Positions 1-5,326 of a stretch of DNA of 8,404 bases are shown here, in pieces. This DNA is from Chloroflexota bacterium (GTDB lineage: Bacteria > Chloroflexota > Anaerolineae > Anaerolineales > Villigracilaceae), in contig JAJYOH010000247.1 of the NCBI GenBank assembly GCA_021796315.1, positions 1 through 8,404 on the forward strand, given 5' to 3'. A program made the translations under genes and the position numbers. Below the pieces are notes generated by a model that was given only the letters and a program-made list of their open reading frames with translations, was not told where the DNA came from and searched no databases. Positions within the stretch are counted from its first letter, which is position 1. Every line of letters starts with the position of its first letter.

Positions 1-90
1 CCGGTAGCCAACAACGTAAGCAACGATAGCCAACAGGGTCAAGAAACCTGTGACAAACCAGCGGCGAAGACGAAAGTTGCGGGCATCCAT
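1..90 (-). CDS. N-terminus of a probable second PhnE-type permease (partial)
   Basis: Thirty codons of a gene that continues beyond the left edge. The visible part begins MDARNFRLRRWFV and runs into a hydrophobic stretch (about residues 12-28), which fits a short basic cytoplasmic N-terminus followed by a first membrane segment. The ATG at 88-90 lies one base past the TAG stop of the upstream permease gene (92-1495), and a purine-rich CGAGG sits just upstream inside that gene, so the two are almost certainly co-transcribed and translationally coupled. Many phosphonate importer operons carry two adjacent phnE genes, so position plus the basic and hydrophobic start suggest a second permease subunit. 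The family itself cannot be proven from 30 residues. Confidence 0.6.
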   Translation of the reverse strand, partial: MDARNFRLRRWFVTGFLTLLAIVAYVVGYR

Positions 91-91
91 A

Positions 92-1495
92 CTACACCAA
101 CCTCGCCCTGATTTTTGCGCTTATTAAGTCAAGCACAATTACAATAACGGCAATGGCGATAAAGGAGGAACTCACCGCCCGGAAATCGCCTTTGATGATC
201 CATTGATAAAGATAGAAACCAATTCCGCCGCCGCCGACGAAACCGATGATGGTCGAGGTGCGCACGTTGATTTCCCAACGAAACAGGGTAAAGGAAGCAA
301 ATGGAGGCACGATCTGTGGAATGACCCCATAGCGCACCATCTGCGCCCAGTTTCCACCCGTAGCTCGAATGGCTTCCAACGGGCCCGGGTCAATGCCTTC
401 GATCACCTCTGAGTACAATTTTCCAAGTGCGGCAATCGTGTGCAACGTTATGGCGATTACCCCGGCAAACGGCCCCAGTCCAACAATGACAACAAAAATA
501 ATGGCGATGATTAGCGGCTCAATGGAGCGTACAATATTGAGGATCGTGCGGGTAATAACATAAATCGATAGTGTGAGCGGGTTACCACTCATCAAGTTGC
601 GGGCAGCCAGGAAACTCACAGCAATTGCGCCGAACGCTCCGAGGGTCGTCGACATTAACGCCAGGAAGAGAGTTTGAACAATTCCATCTACAACGTAGGC
701 TCCATTCTTTGAAAGCTGGAAGGCCGCCTGCGGGTGCGACTGCGTCAAATAAACTCGATGTTCGAGCGGCAGGGTTGGGTCCGGAGCTGCAGAGAGTGCG
801 TTGGGCGAGATATGGATGACTGTATTAAGATTCCCCTGCGAATCACTAGTTACATACAAAGGGGTGATAAACCCTTCTCCCAACGGGATGCGATCTCCAA
901 TCGGCGTTGACCACTGGATGAGCGTCGGTGTATCCGGCCAAAGTCCGCTGGCTTGTACGGTTAATGCATCCTTCAGTTTTCCGCAATTCGGAGAAATATT
1001 TATCTGGATGCCATTGATCGTGTTTGTAGCCGGGGGAGGGTTGGGCCCGCATGGCACTTCCACTGGAGCCCAGCCTGTATTTGTGATTTCAACCTGGGAT
1101 ATAAAGTCGGGGTGAAACATGGGCGTGAGGATGGATTCTGCTCGCCCCATATTCCTGGTGAGAGCCGAAAGATCTATGTCCGTGATCTGCCAGCCAATAC
1201 CATACCCCATGACCAGGATCATCAAGATGGGGATAAAAGCAGACCTGGTTTTTCCTTGTACAAGGCTAACCGCATCCCATACATTCCACAACCAGATAAC
1301 AGCAGGGACCAGGTACCAGACCGGCACCTTGTACCAGACAGTAATCAAGACGGACATGAGCGTACTAAGCAGAACAGAAACGCCGCGGTATCGCTGTTGA
1401 GCATAGATTTGGCCCAAACCCGGGATGAGAAGGGAAAGAAAGCCAGCAATAAGCGGCGAATGGTTAGCCTTATTGGAAGAGGGATTCCCTGACAT
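92..1495 (-). CDS. phnE: PhnE-type ABC transporter permease with extra N-terminal and inserted domains
   Basis: Inner-membrane permease of a phosphonate/phosphite-type ABC importer, 467 residues. The C-terminal part (about 269-467) is a MetI-like permease core. It opens with VDGIVQTLFLALMSTTLGAF and contains the EAA coupling loop at about 374-394 (EAIRATGG, then GVIPQ), which should dock onto the ATPase PhnC, followed by the glycine-rich GFVGGGGIGF typical of PhnE. Ordinary PhnE proteins have roughly 260-290 residues; this one is much longer. Residues 1-105 hold about four hydrophobic segments including PGLGQIY, and a PhnE-like stretch (NMGRA, MFHPDF, about 115-131) precedes an insert at about 133-266. 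The insert has two cysteines (149, 171) and beta-like alternation, and probably lies outside the membrane. The ATG at 1493-1495 is two bases after the phnC stop, with GAAGG as ribosome binding site inside phnC. Family call is firm; the function of the extra domains is unknown. Confidence 0.93.
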   Translation of the reverse strand: MSGNPSSNKANHSPLIAGFLSLLIPGLGQIYAQQRYRGVSVLLSTLMSVLITVWYKVPVWYLVPAVIWLWNVWDAVSLVQGKTRSAFIPILMILVMGYGIGWQITDIDLSALTRNMGRAESILTPMFHPDFISQVEITNTGWAPVEVPCGPNPPPATNTINGIQINISPNCGKLKDALTVQASGLWPDTPTLIQWSTPIGDRIPLGEGFITPLYVTSDSQGNLNTVIHISPNALSAAPDPTLPLEHRVYLTQSHPQAAFQLSKNGAYVVDGIVQTLFLALMSTTLGAFGAIAVSFLAARNLMSGNPLTLSIYVITRTILNIVRSIEPLIIAIIFVVIVGLGPFAGVIAITLHTIAALGKLYSEVIEGIDPGPLEAIRATGGNWAQMVRYGVIPQIVPPFASFTLFRWEINVRTSTIIGFVGGGGIGFYLYQWIIKGDFRAVSSSFIAIAVIVIVLDLISAKIRARLV

Positions 1496-1497
1496 TC

Positions 1498-2268
1498 TTA
1501 ACCTTCTTCAATCGCAGTTGCACGCACTTCCTGCGCTTCTTCCCCATAGATTTCCTTAAACTTAGTGCGGTTGATCTCTTTGGGAAGCCCCTCAAAAACC
1601 TTGACCCCATCTTTGAGAGCGATTACGCGTGTGGCATAGCGATGGACCAGGTCGAGGAAGTGCAGGCTGCAAAGTACCGTGATGCCTTCCTTATTGAGTT
1701 GTTCAAGATATTGGAGAATGGAGTGAGACAGTACCGGGTCGAGGGATGCGACCGGTTCGTCGGCCAAAATAAATCTGGGTTCCTGCATCAATGTGCGGGC
1801 GATACCCACACGTTGCTGTTGCCCGCCTGAAAGAGCGTCCGCGCGCGCATTGGCTTTATCTTTGATCCCCACTCGATCCAGGGCGTTCATTGCACGGTCA
1901 CGGTCATCCTTGGACCAGATGCCCATCAAGCTGAGAAACGGATTGACATAGCCCAAACGTCCCGAGAGCACGTTAGTCATCACACTGCTGCGTTTAACCA
2001 GATTGAATTGTTGAAATACCATTCCAATGTGGCGTCGTAAATGGCGCAGATCATTGGGAGCTGCCGCTGTAACATCCACATCATCCAAAAAAATATGGCC
2101 TTCAGTCGGGTCGATCAGGCGATTGATGCAACGCAACAAGGTTGATTTGCCGGAGCCGGAGAGGCCAATAATGACTAGGAATTCACCATCATCAACGGAG
2201 AAACTTACGTCTTTTAGCGCTACTGTTCCGTTGGGGTAAACTTTTGTCAGGTGTTCAATTTTCAGCAA
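1498..2268 (-). CDS. phnC: Phosphonate/phosphite-type ABC transporter ATP-binding protein PhnC
   Basis: Cytoplasmic ATPase subunit that powers the importer, 256 residues, normal length for PhnC. All nucleotide-binding motifs are intact: Walker A GLSGSGKST (35-43), Q-loop FQQFNLV (85-91), signature LSGGQQQR (146-153), Walker B FILADE (166-171), D-loop SLD (175-177) and switch histidine H203 in CSLHFLD. The segment VLSGRLGY (100-107) and the wording around the Q-loop are typical of PhnC rather than of amino-acid importers. The start is TTG (2266-2268), supported by a strong GGAGG at 2276-2280 with a 7-base spacer and by the family-typical LKIEHLTKVYPNG N-terminus. The gene follows phnD after 83 bases that contain a perfect inverted repeat, and is followed by phnE after two bases, so it is the second or third gene of one operon. 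Confidence 0.96.
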   Translation of the reverse strand: MLKIEHLTKVYPNGTVALKDVSFSVDDGEFLVIIGLSGSGKSTLLRCINRLIDPTEGHIFLDDVDVTAAAPNDLRHLRRHIGMVFQQFNLVKRSSVMTNVLSGRLGYVNPFLSLMGIWSKDDRDRAMNALDRVGIKDKANARADALSGGQQQRVGIARTLMQEPRFILADEPVASLDPVLSHSILQYLEQLNKEGITVLCSLHFLDLVHRYATRVIALKDGVKVFEGLPKEINRTKFKEIYGEEAQEVRATAIEEG

Positions 2269-2273
2269 TGGAG

Positions 2274-2280
2274 CACCTCC
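2274..2280 (-). promoter_or_regulatory. Strong ribosome binding site of phnC, fixing a TTG start
   Basis: On the minus strand GGAGGTG stands directly before CTCCA and TTG. GGAGG is separated from the TTG by seven bases, an ideal distance. No ATG or GTG in frame fits both this site and the family's N-terminus, so TTG is the likely start. Confidence 0.8.
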
Positions 2281-2301
2281 ACTTTGCCGTTATTAATTAT
2301 A

Positions 2302-2332
2302 GAGGGGAGAGAGGTCGGACCTCTCTCCCCTC
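2302..2332 (-). promoter_or_regulatory. Perfect hairpin between phnD and phnC (mRNA processing or attenuation element)
   Basis: A 15-base arm (2302-2316, GAGGGGAGAGAGGTC) is repeated perfectly as its reverse complement at 2318-2332 with one central base, giving in RNA about 14 pairs and a three-base loop. It lies 20 bases after the phnD stop and 34 bases before the phnC start. In the direction of transcription it is followed by CTATAATTAATAACGG rather than a run of T, so it is not a clear intrinsic terminator. Hairpins at this place in binding-protein importer operons often protect the upstream mRNA and let the binding protein be made in excess over ATPase and permease; partial termination is the alternative. 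Confidence 0.75.
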
Positions 2333-2351
2333 AAGTTGGAAGCGTTCTTAG

Positions 2352-3362
2352 TTACTTAACGAACTGACTGAGATCAATGCCTGATGCTTGCAGGTATGAA
2401 CGGAATTGATCGTAGACGGTGTCATCAGCCTTCGTAAGTCCACCAATCTGGTACAAGTCTTTGAGCGCTTTCTTGCCTGCTTCGGTGCCAGCGATTTTCA
2501 TCATGGCGGCTGTGACCTTGTCGCGCAGATCCTGCGGCATGTCCGGCGCATAGGACATATTGTCGTTGGGGATGATGGCCGCAGTCTGATAGACCACGAC
2601 TACTTTGTCGTTCACATCCGCATGAGTCTTGGCAACGTTGGAGCGCGCATCCACGTAAGTAGTCCCATAATCACAGATGCCGCCGTCATAAAGCGCCTGC
2701 ACCACCTGCGTGTGGCCGCCAGTAAAGACCGGGTTCGGCATGTCTGCGTCCGTTAGGCCAGCCTTCTTGAGGAAGATAAGCGGGACCACATATCCTGAAG
2801 TAGACTGAGGGTCGGCAAAGCAGGCCTTCTTGCCTTTGAATTGCAGCAAGGTGGACAGTTCGGCTTCGGTGCCGGGGGTGTCCGCCGCCGGGGTAAAGCC
2901 AGCGCTCTTATTGGCAAGGAATTGTGCGCCATAGTGATCGGACCCAAAGCGCTGCGTGATCAGGGCCACTTGTGCATAACCCTTCTGGGATGCGAGGATA
3001 TAGGCAAATGTAGCCATCCAACCAATCTGAGCATTGCCAGAACCCATGGCCTCAGTCAAGGCGGCGTAGGAGGTGGGGACTACGCCTTTGAAGGTAAGCC
3101 CGGTTTCCTGTGAAAGCAAATCCAGGAGTTCCTGCCCGCCGGCTGTAATTTCCTGAGAAGTGCCTGAGGGCTCAAAAGCGACTATGATCGGGTGGTCAGC
3201 CGTTCCCATTTGAGGGGCTGCAGTGGGCGCTGCAGTGGGCGGAGCGACTGTTGGGGCCTCAGTCATCACCTGTGTAGGTGTGGCAGCGGGCGCGCAAGCG
3301 GAGAGGGTCATCGAGAAGATGACGGTCAACGCGAGCAAAAGGAACGTAAGGCGTTTGTTCAT
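2352..3362 (-). CDS. phnD: Phosphonate/phosphite-type ABC transporter substrate-binding lipoprotein PhnD
   Basis: Solute-binding protein delivering the ligand to the PhnCE importer, 336 residues. A lipoprotein signal peptide ends in the lipobox LSAC with C23 as lipidation site, so it should be tethered outside the membrane. A low-complexity Ala/Pro/Thr linker (about 24-52) follows. The mature domain (about 57-330) matches the PhnD family: IIVAFEPSGTSQEI, GNAQIGWMATFAYILA (109-124), the STSG loop (187-190) followed by YVVP, GGHTQVV (215-221, H217) and D231. In characterised PhnD proteins the Ser/Thr loop and the histidine hold the phosphonate oxygens. The start is ATG with AAGGAG seven bases upstream (3370-3375). 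It has its own promoter-like site 66 bases ahead and is followed by phnC. Whether it binds phosphonate, phosphite or a related oxyanion cannot be read from sequence. Confidence 0.93.
   Translation of the reverse strand: MNKRLTFLLLALTVIFSMTLSACAPAATPTQVMTEAPTVAPPTAAPTAAPQMGTADHPIIVAFEPSGTSQEITAGGQELLDLLSQETGLTFKGVVPTSYAALTEAMGSGNAQIGWMATFAYILASQKGYAQVALITQRFGSDHYGAQFLANKSAGFTPAADTPGTEAELSTLLQFKGKKACFADPQSTSGYVVPLIFLKKAGLTDADMPNPVFTGGHTQVVQALYDGGICDYGTTYVDARSNVAKTHADVNDKVVVVYQTAAIIPNDNMSYAPDMPQDLRDKVTAAMMKIAGTEAGKKALKDLYQIGGLTKADDTVYDQFRSYLQASGIDLSQFVK
3217..3240. repeat. Two tandem 12-bp units inside phnD
   Basis: GCTGCAGTGGGC occurs twice in a row (3217-3228 and 3229-3240). It lies in the part of phnD that codes for the Ala/Pro/Thr linker and encodes repeated Ala-Pro-Thr-Ala units. 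It preserves frame and is probably slippage-prone linker sequence, not a regulatory element. Confidence 0.8.
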
Positions 3363-3369
3363 ATTGCTT

Positions 3370-3415
3370 CTCCTTTTTAATAAAAAAAGTTTTTTAGGAG
3401 GGGCAGTCAGCCCCT
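3370..3415 (-). promoter_or_regulatory. phnD leader with hairpin and possible Shine-Dalgarno-sequestering pairing
   Basis: The predicted 5' leader of phnD is about 58 bases. It contains a perfect hairpin at 3399-3415 (AGGGGC, five-base loop, GCCCCT) and then an A-run/T-run palindrome at 3382-3395. The segment CTCCT (minus strand, 3396-3400) is complementary to the AGGAG of the phnD ribosome binding site (3370-3374) and shares two bases with the hairpin, so the two pairings cannot both be complete. This could be a small switch controlling phnD translation, but the A:U-rich part is weak and no known riboswitch class is recognised. Confidence 0.4.
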
Positions 3416-3427
3416 ATCGACAGAATG

Positions 3428-3456
3428 ATGATAACTCGAAATATATGTTAAGGCAA
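3428..3456 (-). promoter_or_regulatory. Promoter of phnD (sigma-70-like)
   Basis: Reading on the minus strand: -35 TTGCCT (3451-3456), 17-base spacer, -10 TATCAT (3428-3433), which matches the housekeeping consensus at four and five of six positions. Transcription would start near 3421, leaving about 58 bases before the ATG. The same pattern, including GC before the -35, occurs upstream of the second phnD-like gene. Confidence 0.55.
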
Positions 3457-3468
3457 GCGGTTCGTCAT

Positions 3469-3500
3469 AAAAAACACAAAATGGTGACTTTTGTCATTTT
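3469..3500 (-). terminator. Weak intrinsic-terminator-like element after the phnD-like gene
   Basis: On the minus strand the last codons of the phnD-like gene run into TGAC-AAAA-GTCA flanked by AAAA and TTTT (3478-3500), followed by GTG and a run of six T (3469-3474). The stem is A/T-rich with a bulge and overlaps the TGA stop, so termination would be partial at best. It sits upstream of the separate phnD promoter, which fits two semi-independent transcription units. Confidence 0.3.
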
Positions 3501-4489
3501 ACTAAATCCCCCAGGCCCAACCCCGAAAATTTGACCGCTTTACGGAACTCGTCGTATTGTCCATTCTGCACAACCTGCATTGCATCGAATCCATATAAAG
3601 TTTGCATGGCTAATTTTCCGTCTGAAGTTAGCATGGCATCCACGAAGGCGCGTTCGAGCGCGCGGCGTGTATCGATGTCCATGCCGTGCGCAAAGGCCAG
3701 TGTCTCGTAAGGAATAATAGGCGGGATGCGCCAGACCACGATCACTTTCTTCATCACATCCGGGAATTCATTTTCAAGGCCGGGATATGTGCGCGCATCG
3801 ATATACGTCGCGCCGAAATCGCAGATGCCTTTTGCATACACAGCGCGCACCACGGTCGGATGGCCGTTCACGAAAGCCGGTTCAAGCGGTTTCACGTTGG
3901 CCTCGCCGAGGAAACCCAGCGGCACAACATAACCCGATGGAGAGAGATTATCCGTCCAGCATGGTTTCTTATCGGCAAACTGAGCCAGCGCGGTTGACGC
4001 ATCGGCGGTGTTTTCATTCTTAACGGGATCAAAATAAGATGTAAAACCCGCCTCACTCTGGACGATGAACTGGGCGCCGTAAAAAATAGCTCCATCCCGC
4101 TGACGGGCAAATGCGGCATCCGCTTTGCCCGCGTTATTTGCCATCAAATATCCAAACGGCGAAAGGACTCCGATGTGGGCATTCCCATCCGCAAAAGCTT
4201 TGACCAGCTCAGTTTCACTTGGTGGCGCCACGACAATGATCTTGAATCCGGTTGACTTTTCAAGCTGTGATTTGAGAACGTTGCCGGCACTGATCATGTC
4301 CGCAGTTGGGCGTGCAGAAGGAGGCAGTGCCAGGATCAAAGGATTTTTAACGGAACCCAGCGCGGCGTCCGGTGAAGATACGGTGGGCGTAAGCGTGGCA
4401 ACCGCTGTCGGCGCAGGAGTCGGCTGGGGTGTTGGCAACAGTCCGCAGGCAAGTAATCCAAACAGGAGAAATGGGAGAAGTCGTTTCAT
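3494..4489 (-). CDS. Second, divergent PhnD-like substrate-binding lipoprotein
   Basis: A 331-residue paralogue of the neighbouring PhnD, first gene of the importer operon. A short lipoprotein signal ends in LLAC with C15 as lipidation site, then a Pro/Thr/Ala linker (about 19-40). The mature part shows the PhnD-family layout: GNAHIGVLSPFGYLMA (102-117), SPSG (183-186) followed by YVVP, NGHPTVV (208-214, H210), D224, and WRIPPIIPYETLAF. Compared with the neighbour, the ligand-loop threonine is proline (SPSG against STSG) and the N-terminal strand reads LPPSARPT, so its ligand or affinity probably differs. The chosen ATG (4487-4489) begins the signal peptide and has AAGGGA upstream. A TTG 19 codons earlier would lie in the -35 element and would add hydrophilic residues before the signal. 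It probably shares PhnC and PhnE with the other binding protein. Confidence 0.88.
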   Translation of the reverse strand: MKRLLPFLLFGLLACGLLPTPQPTPAPTAVATLTPTVSSPDAALGSVKNPLILALPPSARPTADMISAGNVLKSQLEKSTGFKIIVVAPPSETELVKAFADGNAHIGVLSPFGYLMANNAGKADAAFARQRDGAIFYGAQFIVQSEAGFTSYFDPVKNENTADASTALAQFADKKPCWTDNLSPSGYVVPLGFLGEANVKPLEPAFVNGHPTVVRAVYAKGICDFGATYIDARTYPGLENEFPDVMKKVIVVWRIPPIIPYETLAFAHGMDIDTRRALERAFVDAMLTSDGKLAMQTLYGFDAMQVVQNGQYDEFRKAVKFSGLGLGDLVK

Positions 4490-4517
4490 CCGTCCCTTAC
4501 AGGTTTGTCCAGTGTTA

Positions 4518-4546
4518 ATGATACAAGCATTGCTATAATACGGCAA
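4518..4546 (-). promoter_or_regulatory. Promoter of the second phnD-like gene and the importer operon
   Basis: Minus strand: -35 TTGCCG (4541-4546), 17-base spacer, -10 TATCAT (4518-4523). Start of transcription is expected near 4511, giving a leader of about 22 bases before the ATG at 4489. It shares GCTTGCC and TATCAT at identical spacing with the phnD promoter. Confidence 0.55.
4531..4539 (+). promoter_or_regulatory. Extended -10 promoter of the DUF4230 gene
   Basis: TGCTATAAT is a perfect extended -10 (TGN plus TATAAT at 4534-4539). No good -35 hexamer is seen at the usual distance, which an extended -10 can tolerate. Transcription would start near 4546, about 28 bases before the ATG. 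The element lies within the spacer of the opposing importer promoter, so the two polymerase sites overlap and would compete. Confidence 0.5.
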
Positions 4547-4573
4547 GCTTAATGTAAACAGTTAGGAGAGTAA

Positions 4574-5236
4574 ATGAAAGACAATCGCGGTTCGACTTTG
4601 TTTTCGCTGTTGATCCTGATCGTGCTGGCGGTGGGAGTTTATTATATTGTGCAGACCGTGCAGGATACCGCCACCAAATCGCTTAGCCCGATCCAACAGG
4701 CCAACAGTTCACTGCAGACTCAGGTTTCCGACCTGCTTCATCCAACGCCAACGATTATCCCAGACCCGATCACTTACATCAACCAGATTCAGGCTTTGGC
4801 GCGGCTGGAGACCATTCAATATAGTGTTCAACAAGTCGTCGAAGTTGACGATAAGCAAGGTACATTCGCTTTTCTTTACGGCACAAAAATGCTGATACAG
4901 GTAAAGGGAAAAGTGATCGCAGGCATCGATATGCAGAAGATCCAACCAGGCGACTTGAATATTCAAAACGGCGTCCTGTATGTAAAACTGCCGCCTGCCG
5001 AGGTCTTCACCACCGCGCTCGACGAAAGCAAGACCCAGGTCTGGAATATCCAGACCGGCATCTTCACCCAACCTGATCCGACTTTGGTGATCGATGGTCT
5101 TCAAGGCGCACAGGATAAAATTCTTCAAGCCGCGCTCGACGATGGTATCCTCGATCAGGCACAGAAAAACGCGGAAGTTTATCTTTCCAGGTTTTTCACC
5201 GCGCTTGGATATCAGAACACGATCTTCTCAAAATAG
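4574..5236 (+). CDS. Membrane-anchored DUF4230 family protein
   Basis: A 220-residue protein of unknown function. Residues about 8-27 form one hydrophobic anchor after a short charged N-terminus. A polar, helical stretch (about 35-60) follows, then a domain matching DUF4230 (about 74-217): LETIQYSVQQVVEVDD, the conserved KMLIQVKGKVIAGIDMQKI with GVLYVKLPPAEVFTTALDE, and a C-terminal helical part ending AEVYLSRFFTALGY. The domain should lie outside the membrane. AGGAG (4564-4568) precedes the ATG at a good distance. The gene stands alone, divergent from the phosphonate-type importer and convergent with the amidohydrolase, so its context gives no firm functional link. The family assignment is from memory of its motifs; no activity is known to me. 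Confidence 0.85.
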   Translation: MKDNRGSTLFSLLILIVLAVGVYYIVQTVQDTATKSLSPIQQANSSLQTQVSDLLHPTPTIIPDPITYINQIQALARLETIQYSVQQVVEVDDKQGTFAFLYGTKMLIQVKGKVIAGIDMQKIQPGDLNIQNGVLYVKLPPAEVFTTALDESKTQVWNIQTGIFTQPDPTLVIDGLQGAQDKILQAALDDGILDQAQKNAEVYLSRFFTALGYQNTIFSK

Positions 5237-5280
5237 TAGTTCATCTACGTTTACCAACGCAATACAAAAAGCTTAACCAC

Positions 5281-5320
5281 GAAGTCTCAAAGGCACAAAG
5301 TTCTTTGAGACTTCACTTTT
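5281..5320. terminator. Bidirectional-type terminator between convergent genes
   Basis: A perfect 12-bp stem (5281-5292 GAAGTCTCAAAG, 5303-5314 its reverse complement) with a 10-base loop lies between the stops of the DUF4230 gene (5236) and the amidohydrolase (5327). On the plus strand it is followed by ACTTTTAAAAAAC; on the minus strand by a poorer T tract (GTGGTTAAGC). It best terminates the DUF4230 transcript and may also serve the opposing gene. The loop and left arm (ACCACGAAG, then CACAAAG) have the look of a dispersed intergenic repeat. Confidence 0.7.
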
Positions 5321-5326
5321 AAAAAA

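Noticed and set aside
801..1492. Open frames on the plus strand (801-1115, 1112-1492) inside phnE
   Set aside because: They lie antisense to a gene with clear family motifs, have no recognisable domain, and show odd compositions typical of shadow frames.
3217..3240. Tandem 12-bp units as an operator or iteron
   Set aside because: They lie in coding sequence, keep the frame, and encode the low-complexity linker found in both lipoproteins.
3382..3395. A-run/T-run as an intrinsic terminator before phnD
   Set aside because: The T tract is separated from the GC hairpin by ten bases and is followed at once by the phnD ribosome binding site, so a leader structure is more likely than a terminator.
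3223..3534. Plus-strand open frame covering the start of phnD and the intergenic region
   Set aside because: It is antisense to the phnD signal peptide and linker and runs through the phnD promoter and leader; no ribosome binding site or family resemblance.
4490..4546. Longer N-terminus of the phnD-like gene starting at TTG 4544-4546
   Set aside because: It would add 19 hydrophilic residues before an otherwise normal lipoprotein signal, and the TTG lies in the predicted -35 element. ATG at 4487-4489 has AAGGGA just upstream.
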